From: Kiloniella litopenaei | Lineage (GTDB): Bacteria > Pseudomonadota > Alphaproteobacteria > Kiloniellales > Kiloniellaceae | Assembly (NCBI RefSeq): GCF_000982415.1 | Contig: NZ_LANI01000019.1 | Location: forward strand, 90,211 to 154,210 | DNA: 64,000 bases | Direction of reading: 5' to 3' | Shown here: positions 9,217 to 18,039 of the stretch, in pieces | Layout of the letters: each line of letters begins with the position of its first letter | Position numbering within the stretch: position 1 is the first letter of the stretch | Translations under genes and position numbers: made by a program | The notes under the pieces: generated by a model | Seen by the model: only the letters and a program-made list of their open reading frames with translations | What the model was told of the DNA's origin: nothing | Database searches by the model: none

Positions 9217-9546
9217 ATGACCAGATTCAAACTCCTTACGCAGCTGCTCACAGTTTCCGGCTTTCTCTTCTTGCCTATAAATAACATAGCCTTTGCCAAC
9301 CCAATAAATCCCTATCCAGAGAAAATCAAAGAAGCCCTGGTCAAATATAATATCGACGAAAGTAAAATCACCTCACAAAAAACGATTAGAGATTTTCGTA
9401 ACAAGCGCAGGATATTTGGATACGATACTTATATTTGGTTTGAAGATTGCAAAGGTTACTTACAAATTGTTCAACATCGTTTTGGGCGGGTTGATCAGAT
9501 TTACACAATAGGCGAATGTAAATTCCCCGGTATAGAGAGCTTCTAA
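9217..9546 (+). CDS. Small exported protein of unknown function
   Basis: The 109-residue protein has a clear signal peptide (about residues 1-28, ending AFA before NPINPYPEK). The mature part of about 80 residues has two cysteines, in EDCKGYL and GECKFPG, that could form one periplasmic disulfide. The mature domain is rich in aromatic and basic residues, with FRNKRRIFGYDTYIWFEDCKGYLQIVQH at its centre. I do not recognise the family. It is a single gene between the grxD terminator and the rpsD terminator. Confidence 0.7.
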   Translation: MTRFKLLTQLLTVSGFLFLPINNIAFANPINPYPEKIKEALVKYNIDESKITSQKTIRDFRNKRRIFGYDTYIWFEDCKGYLQIVQHRFGRVDQIYTIGECKFPGIESF

Positions 9547-9603
9547 GTTTCTTCAAAATGCTGTGATTTAAGAACTGCGAAGACAGAATTTGACTAAAGA
9601 AAC

Positions 9604-9638
9604 AAAAAAGGTTGCCAGTAAAACTGACAACCTTTTTT
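9604..9638. terminator. Bidirectional terminator between the 9217 gene and rpsD
   Basis: An 11-bp stem (9604-9614 with 9628-9638) of AAAAAAGGTTG type has T runs on both strands. It serves converging transcription from the small exported gene and rpsD. Confidence 0.85.
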
Positions 9639-9689
9639 TGATAACCATTTGATGCCAGCGGAAACCACCAGCAGAGTTTTCGTCTCGAA

Positions 9690-10307
9690 TTAACGAGAGT
9701 AAAACTCGATGATCAGGTTTGGTTCCATCTGAACTGGATATGGAATATCAGCAAGTTCAGGAACGCGAACGAAAGTAGCTTTCATCGCTTTTGGATCACA
9801 GTTTACATAATCTGGAACTTCACGCTCAACAGATTCAACCGCTTCCAGAACCATTGGGATCTGACGGCTTTTCTCTTTAACTTCGATCACATCACCTTCT
9901 TTAACAAGGTAAGAAGGAATGTTCACTTTTTTGCCGTTTACAGTTACGTGACCGTGGTTCACGAACTGACGTGCAGCAAATACAGTCGGTACGAATTTCG
10001 CACGGTAAACAACAGCGTCCAGACGGCTCTCAAGGATACCAACAAGGTTCTGACCTGTGTCACCTTTACGACGGTTAGCTTCTGCGAAGTAACGACGGAA
10101 CTGTTTTTCACCGATGTTGCCGTAGTAACCTTTGAGCTTCTGTTTGGCCATAAGCTGTGTACCAAAGTCAGAAGTCTTACCTTTGCGGCGTTGGCCATGC
10201 TGACCAGGGCCGTAGTCACGACGGTTTAGGGGGCTTTTTGGGCGACCCCAAAGATTAACGCCAAGACGGCGATTAATTTTATATTTAGCAGCGATACGCT
10301 TGGACAT
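9690..10307 (-). CDS. rpsD: 30S ribosomal protein S4
   Basis: The 205-residue primary rRNA-binding protein S4 nucleates 30S assembly. It starts [44 protein letters not shown], the form typical of alphaproteobacteria. The S4 RNA-binding domain lies near residues 93-155 ([14 protein letters not shown] ... [18 protein letters not shown]). It ends [11 protein letters not shown] longer frame exists, but the ATG at 10307 has AGGA eight bases upstream and matches the family start. It is a lone gene outside the main ribosomal operons, as is common in this class. Confidence 0.97.
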   Translation of the reverse strand: MSKRIAAKYKINRRLGVNLWGRPKSPLNRRDYGPGQHGQRRKGKTSDFGTQLMAKQKLKGYYGNIGEKQFRRYFAEANRRKGDTGQNLVGILESRLDAVVYRAKFVPTVFAARQFVNHGHVTVNGKKVNIPSYLVKEGDVIEVKEKSRQIPMVLEAVESVEREVPDYVNCDPKAMKATFVRVPELADIPYPVQMEPNLIIEFYSR

Positions 10308-10533
10308 TTCTGATATCCTATATATTAAGTTTAGTGTCCCGGTAGTTCCAATCAAGGACGGGGAACAGGCCCGTGGCCGCCCCACTTTCCCGGGAATGCA
10401 GGCGCGACTATACGGATACACATCCAAAAGTCAAACCTATTTCCTGCTGTACAGATTGCAAAGCCTGCGTAAGATGCCTCTCAACATCTTTCCTGCAGGT
10501 CGGCAGAACCATCCATTTTACGAGGTTAAACCA

Positions 10534-11688
10534 ATGGCAATCCACTTTTCCGAAGAGGAACTGGCCCAACGCCGCCAAAAAACCATTGAAGAAATGATCA
10601 AGAGAAACTTGGACGGAATGCTGATTTTTCGCCAAGAATCAATGTTTTACCTAACCGGATACGATACCTTTGGATACGTTTTTTTTCAGTGCCTTTACCT
10701 CGGTTCCGATGGTACGATGACACTGCTGACCAGATCAGCAGACCTGCGACAGGCAAAACACACATCCATTATTGATGATGTAAGAGTATGGGTTGATGGA
10801 CCCGACGCAACACCGGAACTGGAGCTTCGAAAGATTCTCGACGAGCATGGTGGCAAGGATAAAACCTTTGGAGTCGAACTGGAAGCTTATGGATTAACCG
10901 CCAGAAATGGCCGTCGTCTTTATGCTGCACTGGATTGCTTTTGCCGTCTCGAAGATGCTTCAGATCTGGTTAGTCAACTCAGGGTCATCAAAAGCCCCGC
11001 AGAGCTTGGCTATGTGCGCAAAGCAGCTGAGTTAGCCGATAATGCCCTGCGCGAAGCAAATGAACTTTGCGTCCCCGGCGCGTTCGAAGGGGATATCCTC
11101 GCCGCCATGCAGGGGGCTGTCTTTAAAGGCGGCGGGGACTATCCGGGAAATGAATTTATCATTGGTTCCGGACAGGACGCCCTGCTCTGTCGTTACTTCA
11201 CGGGGCGTCGACATCTAGACGCAGAAGACCAGATCACACTGGAATGGGCTGGTGCTTACCGCCACTATCATGCCGCCATGATGCGTACCATCGTAATTGG
11301 CCCCCCCAGCGTCCGTCAGATTGAGATGCACAAGGTGGCAACAGATGCCATGGCTGCCTGTATGGAGACGCTTAAACCGGGCGCGGCTGTCGGTGATGTT
11401 TTTGATGCCTATGCGCGGGTTGTTGATGATGCAGGCATGCAGGAACACCGCCTTAATGCCACCGGATACAGTCTGGGGACCACTTTTGCCCCAAACTGGA
11501 TGGACTGGCCCATGTTCTATCATGGCAATCCTGTAGAAGTGCAGGAAAAGATGGTCTTCTTCCTCCACATGATCCTGATGGATAGCGACAACAACACTGC
11601 GATGTGTCCTGGTCAAACTGTTGTCGTTACGAAGGATGGCTGTGAAAATCTCTCAAAGATGCCGCTGGATCTGATTGCAAACGGATAA
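10534..11688 (+). CDS. M24 family (creatinase/ectoine-hydrolase-like) hydrolase
   Basis: The 384-residue protein has the two-domain M24 layout: an N-terminal creatinase-type domain (about 12-150) and a pita-bread catalytic domain (about 155-375). In true Xaa-Pro peptidases the first metal ligands lie in a D-x-G-x-x-x-x-Y-x-x-D-x-T-R-T stretch. Here the matching stretch is LEWAGAYRHYHAAMMRT (236-252), which lacks both aspartates and gains an extra His. The C-terminal Glu ligand region is also altered. Creatinase and ectoine hydrolase are M24 members that work without these metals, so a small-molecule C-N hydrolase is more likely than a peptidase. The ATG at 10534 is preferred to upstream starts because GAGG lies eight bases before it. 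Confidence 0.82.
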   Translation: MAIHFSEEELAQRRQKTIEEMIKRNLDGMLIFRQESMFYLTGYDTFGYVFFQCLYLGSDGTMTLLTRSADLRQAKHTSIIDDVRVWVDGPDATPELELRKILDEHGGKDKTFGVELEAYGLTARNGRRLYAALDCFCRLEDASDLVSQLRVIKSPAELGYVRKAAELADNALREANELCVPGAFEGDILAAMQGAVFKGGGDYPGNEFIIGSGQDALLCRYFTGRRHLDAEDQITLEWAGAYRHYHAAMMRTIVIGPPSVRQIEMHKVATDAMAACMETLKPGAAVGDVFDAYARVVDDAGMQEHRLNATGYSLGTTFAPNWMDWPMFYHGNPVEVQEKMVFFLHMILMDSDNNTAMCPGQTVVVTKDGCENLSKMPLDLIANG

Positions 11689-11694
11689 GATAAA

Positions 11695-11738
11695 AAGAGC
11701 GCAAAGTCGTAGGTTCAACCACCTTTCTTTGCGCTCTT
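11695..11738. terminator. Bidirectional terminator between the M24 gene and trmJ
   Basis: A perfect 12-bp stem, AAGAGCGCAAAG (11695-11706) with CTTTGCGCTCTT (11727-11738), lies between converging genes. It starts seven bases after the plus-strand stop codon. Confidence 0.85.
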
Positions 11739-11753
11739 CTTTCCCTGCCCAAA

Positions 11754-12545
11754 TTATTCTTTCGGTTTTTGGACCCGAGGACCAAGCTGTAATGTCTTCA
11801 CCACACCATGCAGTGTATTGACTTCCTGATCCGTTAAATGAGCCCGTTGGAAGATATTTCGTAAATTCCGCACCATGTTCGGGCGTTTTTCCGGCGGCCA
11901 GAGGAAACCGGATTCATCCAATGCGGCTTCTAGACGTTTGTAAAAATTCAACAATTCATCTTTTGTCGCTAATGGGGAACTCCCCAGCAAAAGCTCTTCA
12001 TCCGGTACATCTACCCCCTGTTGAAACCATTCATAGGCAATCAACAAGACGGCCTGCGCCAGATTCAAAGAGGAAAATTTGGGGTTCAGCGGCACCGAGA
12101 TCACAGTGTCCGCCAAAACAACATCATCATTATGCAGGCCCGCTTTTTCCGGGCCGAAAAGAACACCCACCTTCTGACCAGAGCGATCAAAGGCGCGCAT
12201 TTCTTTGGCAGCATAATGGGGAACCGCAACCGGTTTGGTCATGTCCCGTGTGCGGGCCGTCGTGGCATAAACTTTATGCAGATCGGCAATTGCCTCTTCT
12301 GTCGTTTCGAAAACTTTCGCTTTTTCCAATACTTCAATTGCGCCTGCCGCCGACGCTTCCGCCGCCGGGTTGGGCCATCCGTCCCGGGGTTTGACAAGGC
12401 GCAGTTCTGTCAGCCCGTTGTTCAACATGGCACGGGTTACCATCCCGATATTTTCACCGAGCTGAGGTTTTACCAGAATAATCGCCGGGCCACCTGTGTT
12501 TGAAGCTTGAGCCAAAGCTGGTTGTGTGGAATCAGTACCGGCCAC
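11754..12545 (-). CDS. trmJ: tRNA (cytidine/uridine-2'-O-)-methyltransferase TrmJ
   Basis: This SPOUT-class (TrmH superfamily) enzyme methylates the ribose at position 32 of tRNA anticodon loops. Its three knot motifs are visible: VKPQLGENIGMVTRAMLNNG, VLFGPEKAGL and VPLNPKFSSLNLAQAVLLIAYE. A C-terminal helical extension ends in LGPRVQKPKE. The frame can start at a TTG at 12569, but that has no proper ribosome site. A GTG at 12545 has GGAG six bases upstream, so I take the 263-residue form. It lies 32 bases downstream of cimA on the same strand and is probably co-transcribed. Confidence 0.92.
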   Translation of the reverse strand: MAGTDSTQPALAQASNTGGPAIILVKPQLGENIGMVTRAMLNNGLTELRLVKPRDGWPNPAAEASAAGAIEVLEKAKVFETTEEAIADLHKVYATTARTRDMTKPVAVPHYAAKEMRAFDRSGQKVGVLFGPEKAGLHNDDVVLADTVISVPLNPKFSSLNLAQAVLLIAYEWFQQGVDVPDEELLLGSSPLATKDELLNFYKRLEAALDESGFLWPPEKRPNMVRNLRNIFQRAHLTDQEVNTLHGVVKTLQLGPRVQKPKE

Positions 12546-12577
12546 TGTCTTCTCCGTTTTCGAAATCAAACGCCTGT

Positions 12578-14191
12578 TTAAATACTTTTTGCTTTTTCAT
12601 GGAAAAGCTTCCATGTGATGCCATCGTTGATCGCATTATAGGACGCATCAATAATATTGGGCGAAACCCCAACGGTGGTCCATCTGCGCCCCGTACTATC
12701 ACCCGATTCAATCATCACACGTGTCACCGCCCGCGTTCCGTCTTGTGGCGTCAGAATGCGCACTTTGTAATCGAGAAGTACCATATCCTCGAGTTCCGGA
12801 TAGAAAGGCAACAGCGCTTTTCGCAGGGCGCAATCCAACGCATTCACCGGACCGTTCCCGGTTGAAACTTCCATTATTTCATTACCGCCAACATCCAGAC
12901 GAACGGTGGCCTCGGACTCAGTCACCAGATTATGTTTTGCATCCCAACGTCGGTCGTCCATAACCCGAAAACGCGAAAGAGAGAAGTATTTCGGCACTTC
13001 GCCAAATGCCCGTCGCGCCAACAGCTCAAAACTCGCCTCGGCACCATCATAGGAATAACCCTCGTACTCCCGGTCTTTTACCCGCTGCAACAAGGTTGTC
13101 ATCTTGCCGTTGTCCTGAACATCCAGATTGATATTCATATCCCGGAACATCGCCAAGACGTTTGAACGTCCGGCCTGATCCGACACAACAATATGACGTC
13201 TGTTGCCAACATCTTCGGGATTTATATGTTCATAAGTCTTGGGATCTTTTTCAACAGCCGAAACATGCAATCCCCCCTTGTGGGTAAAGGCAGATTGCCC
13301 GACATAGGCTGCGTTGCTGGATGACGCACGGTTCAGGCGCTCATCCAACATATGAGACACAGAGGTCAAGCGCTTGAGCTGCGCATCACTGACACCGATA
13401 TCATAAGATGTTTTAAGCTTTAGCGATGGGATCAGCGAGACAAGATTTGCATTACCACATCGCTCGCCCAACCCGTTAAGAGTACCCTGAATTTGACGCG
13501 CACCAGCTTCAACCGCCGCCAGCGAGTTTGCAACAGCATTCTCGGTGTCATTATGACAATGTATACCAAGATGCGTGCCGGGAATTTTATTTGTCACTTC
13601 ACTCACGATTTGACGAATTTCCTGTGGCAGAGTTCCGCCATTGGTATCGCAAAGAACGATCCAGCGCGCCCCGGCATCATAAGCAGATAACAGGCAGTCC
13701 ATGGCAAATTGCGGATTTGCTTTATAACCATCAAAGAAATGTTCTGCGTCAAACATTGCTTCGCTCTTACGTGCTTTCAGAAAGGCGATGGACTCGCCAA
13801 TCATGTCGATGTTTTCTGTTCTTGGAATATCCAGGGCAACATCCACGTGAAAGTCCCACGTCTTGCCCACAATACAAACGGCATCTGCAGCGGAATTAAC
13901 CAGCGGCGCAAGCCCGGGATCATTTTCAGCAGATCGTCCGGGACGACGTGTCATCCCAAAAGCGACGAATTGCGCCACTTTAAGATCAGGGCGTTCATTA
14001 AAGAACTCGTTATCCGTCGGATTGGCCCCCGGCCATCCCCCCTCAACATAATCAACGCCAATCGTATCCAGCCCCATGGCAATGGCAATCTTATCAGCAA
14101 CAGAGAAATCAACCCCCTGTGTTTGCTGCCCATCACGCAAAGTGGAATCAAATAGATAAACGCGGTTTTCGTTTAGGGTTCCTGACGACAT
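12578..14191 (-). CDS. cimA: (R)-citramalate synthase
   Basis: The 537-residue protein belongs to the isopropylmalate/citramalate synthase family. CimA condenses acetyl-CoA with pyruvate, giving a threonine-independent route to 2-oxobutyrate and isoleucine. The TIM-barrel entry LFDSTLRDGQQTQGVDFS, the metal-binding GIHCHNDTENAVANSLAAVEAGARQIQGTLNGLGERCGNANL and SAFTHKGGLHVSAV are the family signatures. The C-terminal third is the LeuA-type allosteric domain. Length and the TQGVDFS motif fit CimA rather than LeuA. The frame opens further upstream, but the ATG at 14191 (MSSGTLNENRVYLFDST) fits the family start. Its ribosome site is weak. trmJ follows 32 bases downstream. Confidence 0.92.
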   Translation of the reverse strand: MSSGTLNENRVYLFDSTLRDGQQTQGVDFSVADKIAIAMGLDTIGVDYVEGGWPGANPTDNEFFNERPDLKVAQFVAFGMTRRPGRSAENDPGLAPLVNSAADAVCIVGKTWDFHVDVALDIPRTENIDMIGESIAFLKARKSEAMFDAEHFFDGYKANPQFAMDCLLSAYDAGARWIVLCDTNGGTLPQEIRQIVSEVTNKIPGTHLGIHCHNDTENAVANSLAAVEAGARQIQGTLNGLGERCGNANLVSLIPSLKLKTSYDIGVSDAQLKRLTSVSHMLDERLNRASSSNAAYVGQSAFTHKGGLHVSAVEKDPKTYEHINPEDVGNRRHIVVSDQAGRSNVLAMFRDMNINLDVQDNGKMTTLLQRVKDREYEGYSYDGAEASFELLARRAFGEVPKYFSLSRFRVMDDRRWDAKHNLVTESEATVRLDVGGNEIMEVSTGNGPVNALDCALRKALLPFYPELEDMVLLDYKVRILTPQDGTRAVTRVMIESGDSTGRRWTTVGVSPNIIDASYNAINDGITWKLFHEKAKSI

Positions 14192-14418
14192 TTTATTACA
14201 AGTTTCTTTGTGAAATTGATTTATACCTGCTTTTGACCATACAGATACGAAAAGGTCAATGTTGCAGCCATGGTTCAAGATATTCTGTCATGGAATCACA
14301 TCTACAACTTCCCAAGACAACAAGGATCGGTTTACAATAAAAACGCAATAAAGCAGCCGCCAAACTCTCCTGTAAATCACTCCTTTATTTGTTCGTGATA
14401 GGACTAAGAAATTATTTC

Positions 14419-14856
14419 ATGGAAAATCCTGTCATTAAGCAACCATTTATAACTTCAGGCCATCAGGTTTTTTCCTGGTTATGGTTCCTATTTTCACCAA
14501 AAGGGCGTATTTCAAGTTTCGACTATTGGTTTATATATTTTATGCCACTTATAGCGCTCTGTATCGTCTTTATCAGTGTTTATATACACATTGGAACCTA
14601 TATCCCTGGAATTCTCAAAGATTTATTCCTCGGTATTTTTGCCCTCGGCACCCTCATTCCTTCGATATTAATCCATGTCAAACGTTGGCATGATCGAGAC
14701 AAAAGTGGTTGGTGGACCCTTATCATTTTTGTTCCTATCATTGGTGCTTTTTGGGTTTTCATCGAGTGCAGCTTCTTGAGCGGCACAGCAGGACCTAACC
14801 GTTTTGGGCCTTCACGGTTCCCTGAAGAACAGAATATCAACGAAGTTTTTGAATAG
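14419..14856 (+). CDS. DUF805 membrane protein, first tandem copy
   Basis: The 146-residue inner membrane protein has about three to four membrane segments. The DUF805 hallmarks are FSPKGRISSFDYWF at the start and KRWHDRDKSGWWTLI before the last helices. The family has no firm function. The last 59 codons are about 90 percent identical at DNA level to the next gene (my hand count is 18 differences in 177 bases), while the first half is clearly divergent. The start is taken as the ATG at 14419 (MENPVIK); a TTG 30 bases earlier is less likely. It is divergent from cimA. Confidence 0.85.
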   Translation: MENPVIKQPFITSGHQVFSWLWFLFSPKGRISSFDYWFIYFMPLIALCIVFISVYIHIGTYIPGILKDLFLGIFALGTLIPSILIHVKRWHDRDKSGWWTLIIFVPIIGAFWVFIECSFLSGTAGPNRFGPSRFPEEQNINEVFE

Positions 14857-14986
14857 AGCCTTGTGATTATCTTCTAAACATACAAAACAGTAGGATCACA
14901 ACCATAATAATGTTATATAAGCAACCGACTTAAATCGTACTTAAGTTAGTTTCTATTTTATTTAATGAATCTGGGGGGATTTTTTT

Positions 14987-15424
14987 ATGACAGATTCCGC
15001 AATGACACAGCCACCCATGGCTTCAGCCAGCCAGGAGTTTTCCTGGAAATGGTTCCTGCTTTCTCCAAAGGGGCGTATTTCACGTTCTGATTACTGGTTG
15101 AGGTACGCTCTACCATATTTCATCATCAACATCGTCCTCGTCGGCTTAGACATAATGATCGGCGCCTATAGTATTGAAGCAGGCGGCGGTCTCTTTAGCA
15201 CTATATTTGCAATCGTTGGCATTTATCCAGCAATCGTCATTCTCATCAAGCGTTGGCACGATCGAGACAAAAGTGGTTGGTGGACCCTTATTATTTTTGT
15301 TCCAATCATCGGTGCTTTTTGGGTTCTCATTGAGTGCGGTTTCTTGCGAGGTACAGCAGGGCCAAACCGCTTTGGGCCTTCACGCTTCCCGGAAGAACAG
15401 AATATCAACGAAGTTTTTGAATAA
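14987..15424 (+). CDS. DUF805 membrane protein, second tandem copy
   Basis: The 145-residue paralogue of the preceding gene has the same layout: a soluble N-terminal tail, LLSPKGRISRSDYWLRY, hydrophobic segments, then KRWHDRDKSGWWTLIIFVPIIGAFW and the same C-terminal tail ending NEVFE. Over the last 58 residues only three amino acids differ between the two copies. Upstream of the KRW motif the two proteins share few residues outside the SPKGRIS-xx-DYW block. It has its own GGGGGA ribosome site and a strong terminator. Confidence 0.87.
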   Translation: MTDSAMTQPPMASASQEFSWKWFLLSPKGRISRSDYWLRYALPYFIINIVLVGLDIMIGAYSIEAGGGLFSTIFAIVGIYPAIVILIKRWHDRDKSGWWTLIIFVPIIGAFWVLIECGFLRGTAGPNRFGPSRFPEEQNINEVFE

Positions 15425-15441
15425 AGCTTTTCATTGATCAT

Positions 15442-15480
15442 AAAGCCCGTAGGATAAAACAAATCTTACGGGCTTTTTTT
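15442..15480 (+). terminator. Terminator of the DUF805 pair
   Basis: A stem of about 14 bp (15442-15455 with 15463-15476, AAAGCCCGTA with TACGGGCTTT) is followed by a run of T. Confidence 0.9.
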
Positions 15481-15493
15481 ATGGGTCATACAC

Positions 15494-16144
15494 ATGCCAC
15501 AGCTTCTTCCCGACTTGTCCTTACTTATCCCCTTTATCCTTGCAGGGATTGCGCTCAACCTAACGCCCGGCGTTGATATGGCTTATGTCCTTGCCAAGAC
15601 AACACATCAGGGTAAGAAAGCCGGACTGCTAGCTGCTTTAGGTATTAGTTTGGGTTCTATGGTTCATGCCACAGCTTCCGCATTGGGCATATCCGCTCTG
15701 CTTGCAGCATCCGAAACCGCTTTTCTGACACTTAAAATTGCTGGTGCGATTTATCTTTTCTATATCGCCTATAAGATTTTGACAGCACCATCACAAAATC
15801 ATCGAGAAAACAAAGAACACTCAATCTCTACAAAATCAAAAAACGGCCGTATTATCCTGGAAGGTGCCATGACCAATCTTCTAAACCCCAAGATCGGTCT
15901 TTTTATGCTTGCCTTTCTACCGCAGTTTATTGATGCAGCGCCACAGGACGTCGTCTGGCAAACACTCGCCTTAGGGCTTCTTTTCAATATCAACGGCTAC
16001 ATTGTTTTTGTTGTACTCATCACGTTAACTTCTTTAGCCGCGGCAAAGATCAAAGCAAGTAGAGTTACAAAGACATTATTGCGCTGGATCACAGCGACTA
16101 TTCTAGGCGGGATGGCCATACGAATAGCCTTTACCAATAACTAG
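15494..16144 (+). CDS. LysE/RhtB family amino-acid exporter
   Basis: The 216-residue protein has the six-helix LysE/RhtB pattern. The N-terminal ALNLTPGVDMAYVLAKTTHQGKKAGLLAALGISLGSMVHATASALG includes the conserved N-x-x-PG motif. GAMTNLLNPKIGLFMLAFLPQF is the second repeat signature. Members export small amino acids or their derivatives through the inner membrane. The substrate cannot be read from sequence. It is a single gene starting just after the DUF805 terminator and ending at its own hairpin. Confidence 0.92.
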   Translation: MPQLLPDLSLLIPFILAGIALNLTPGVDMAYVLAKTTHQGKKAGLLAALGISLGSMVHATASALGISALLAASETAFLTLKIAGAIYLFYIAYKILTAPSQNHRENKEHSISTKSKNGRIILEGAMTNLLNPKIGLFMLAFLPQFIDAAPQDVVWQTLALGLLFNINGYIVFVVLITLTSLAAAKIKASRVTKTLLRWITATILGGMAIRIAFTNN

Positions 16145-16156
16145 TTTCCAACAAAG

Positions 16157-16190
16157 AAACAGGGCCGAGAACCTCAGCCCTGTTTGCTTT
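16157..16190 (+). terminator. Terminator of the LysE-family gene
   Basis: AAACAGGGC (16157-16165) pairs with GCCCTGTTT (16177-16185) and is followed by GCTTTTT. It lies between converging genes and may serve both. Confidence 0.8.
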
Positions 16191-16246
16191 TTACCAGCTA
16201 TCCAAAACAAGATAAGTTTCTTTGGTGACACCGCTGGACTAGAAGT

Positions 16247-17134
16247 TTATACAAGGTGCTTGCGAAAGTGCGCGAGTGTTCGCTCCCAAGACAAATTAGC
16301 CATCGCTTCATCATAACGCGGCGTACTGTCGTTGTGAAAGCCATGGTTGGCACCCTCGTAGATATAAGCCTCAAATTCTTTACCATTAGCTTTAAGTGCA
16401 GCTTCATAATCAGGCCAGCCCGCATTCACCCGTTCGTCTAGTTCTCCGTAGTGCAGCAATAATGGTGCTTGAATTTTCGGCACATCTTCAGCGCTCGCTT
16501 GTCGGCCATAGTATGGGACAGATGCTTTCAGTTCAGGATAAGCGACCGCTGCCGCATTGGCTACGCCACCACCATAGCAGAACCCGGTTATACCGACATT
16601 TCCTGTAGAACCTTCGTGGGCCATCATGAATTCAATAGCTGCGAAAAAGTCGTTCATTAGTTTTTCGGCATTAACCGTGCGCTGCAGCTCACGCCCCTCA
16701 GCATCATTACCGGGATAGCCACCAACAGACGTAAGTCCATCAGGTGCAATTGCCATAAATCCAGCCTTTGCAAGTCGCCGGGCAACATCTTCAATGTATG
16801 GGTTAAGACCACGATTTTCATGCACCACGACAACGGCAGGCAGCTTGCCCTCAACACCTGAGGGACGCACCAGATAGCCCCGGACTTCACCATGTCCGTT
16901 GGGTGATGGGTACATGATGTATTCCGGTATGATGTCTGGATCGTTAAAAGAAACCTGTTCCGCCAAGGCGTAATTCGGTGACATCAAACCGAGAATAGTG
17001 GTTGCTGTCATACCAGCAACAGTAAACTTTGCTGCCCTTGTGAGAAACTCTCGTTTTGTGATCATACCGTGCGCATAAAAGTCGTAAAGTTCCAACAACT
17101 TTGGGTCAAAATCTTTAGCTGTTAGTCGGGTCAT
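16247..17134 (-). CDS. Dienelactone hydrolase family protein (YghX-like)
   Basis: The 295-residue alpha/beta hydrolase has a Cys-Asp-His triad: GFCYGGG (Cys 186), ELDERV (Asp 233) and ANHGF (His 264). Glu 106 in VHENRG lies near the oxyanion region, as in dienelactone hydrolases. Residues 26-58 (TKREFLTRAAKFTVAGMTATTILGL...) are a hydrophobic stretch preceded by basic residues, typical of this subfamily. It resembles a signal anchor or atypical Tat-like segment without a twin Arg. GGGAGG precedes the ATG on the minus strand. The natural substrate is unknown; an exported or membrane-held ester or lactone hydrolase is likely. An exported intradiol-dioxygenase-like gene is divergent, which could fit aromatic-ring breakdown, but 410 bases separate them. 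Confidence 0.88.
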   Translation of the reverse strand: MTRLTAKDFDPKLLELYDFYAHGMITKREFLTRAAKFTVAGMTATTILGLMSPNYALAEQVSFNDPDIIPEYIMYPSPNGHGEVRGYLVRPSGVEGKLPAVVVVHENRGLNPYIEDVARRLAKAGFMAIAPDGLTSVGGYPGNDAEGRELQRTVNAEKLMNDFFAAIEFMMAHEGSTGNVGITGFCYGGGVANAAAVAYPELKASVPYYGRQASAEDVPKIQAPLLLHYGELDERVNAGWPDYEAALKANGKEFEAYIYEGANHGFHNDSTPRYDEAMANLSWERTLAHFRKHLV

Positions 17135-17544
17135 TATTAGTGCCTCCCTTTCAGATTGCTCCTCAATTCAACACAGACCACCAGTCAATACGGACCACTG
17201 GCCCTGAACTGTTGCAATACAATATGATTAACTATTTCCGATAACTATCACCAATGCTAAGGAGCCGCTTAACACTCCAAAGCACCATTTACCAACATCC
17301 GCCCTAGGGTATAGCTCTTTTATTTCCCAGGCCGACATACTTTAAACCTTGCGTAAATAACATGCCTAGAGCCCCAAATGTTATCGTGTGGATTTGTAAT
17401 AAGCAACGCCTTGGCTATGAGCAAACCGTCATATCACGCAACTGTGTCCAATGTTTATCCTGCCCTCGAGGTTCTCTCCGTGAAAATAATTGAACAAAGT
17501 GTTATTATTCAGACTTGGATATTTCATAGTTTGAAAGAAGCCAC
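17135..17544. other. 410-bp divergent intergenic region
   Basis: This region lies between the dienelactone hydrolase and dioxygenase-like genes, so it holds two divergent promoters. I see no open frame of substance, no tRNA and no clear operator repeat. Confidence 0.5.
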
Positions 17545-18033
17545 ATGACAGATACTCTAATCACTCGTCGTACCGTCATTAAATCAGTTGGCGCAGCTTT
17601 GATAGTTGGCGTATCTCCCCCCCTTTTACCAGTTCATGCACAAGGACTTTTACCGACACCAACAATGCGTGGCGGGTCCAACAACTACCTTCCCGGTGCA
17701 GCCATCGTAGATAAGATCGGTGGGGGTGGTTTTTGGATGACAGGAACCGTACGCCGTGCCGGAGACGGAAAACCTCTTGCGGGTCAACGTATACAAATAT
17801 GGGCACATACGACCGAGGGACATGAACGCGACCCCCATAGCCATGGCGCTACTTTGACAAAGACAGACGGCACTTTCCGTCTTGAGATGCCACAGATTGT
17901 TCCCGCTTTCGGACAACCTCACGGTCACCTTGCCTATGATGGTGATGAATTTAAAACCGTATTTCTTCGTCCCGTCATGCAAAACGTCAACGATACAAGT
18001 CTTAATGTAGAATTCGTGCTTCAACCGGCCTGA
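17545..18033 (+). CDS. Exported intradiol-dioxygenase-like protein
   Basis: The 162-residue protein starts with a twin-arginine leader (ITRRTVIKSVGAALIVGVSPPLLPVHAQG), so it is probably exported folded by the Tat system. The mature part has the beta-sandwich pattern of intradiol ring-cleavage dioxygenases: TGTVRRAGDGKPLAGQRIQIWAH, TKTDGTFRLEMPQIVP and PHGHLAY. In protocatechuate dioxygenases iron is held by two Tyr and two His. Here the HGH pair (His 126 and 128) is present, but I cannot find either Tyr at the expected places. It may bind another metal, use other ligands, or be non-catalytic. It ends six bases before a ferric-reductase-like membrane gene, so the two form a unit. Confidence 0.78.
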   Translation: MTDTLITRRTVIKSVGAALIVGVSPPLLPVHAQGLLPTPTMRGGSNNYLPGAAIVDKIGGGGFWMTGTVRRAGDGKPLAGQRIQIWAHTTEGHERDPHSHGATLTKTDGTFRLEMPQIVPAFGQPHGHLAYDGDEFKTVFLRPVMQNVNDTSLNVEFVLQPA

Positions 18034-18039
18034 CCTAAA

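Noticed and set aside
10300..10533. Extended N terminus of the M24 gene and of rpsD into the shared divergent region
   Set aside because: Both families start later, and good ribosome sites precede the later ATGs (10534 and 10307).
12546..12569. TTG start of trmJ at 12569
   Set aside because: A GTG at 12545 has GGAG at ideal spacing and the TTG has none.
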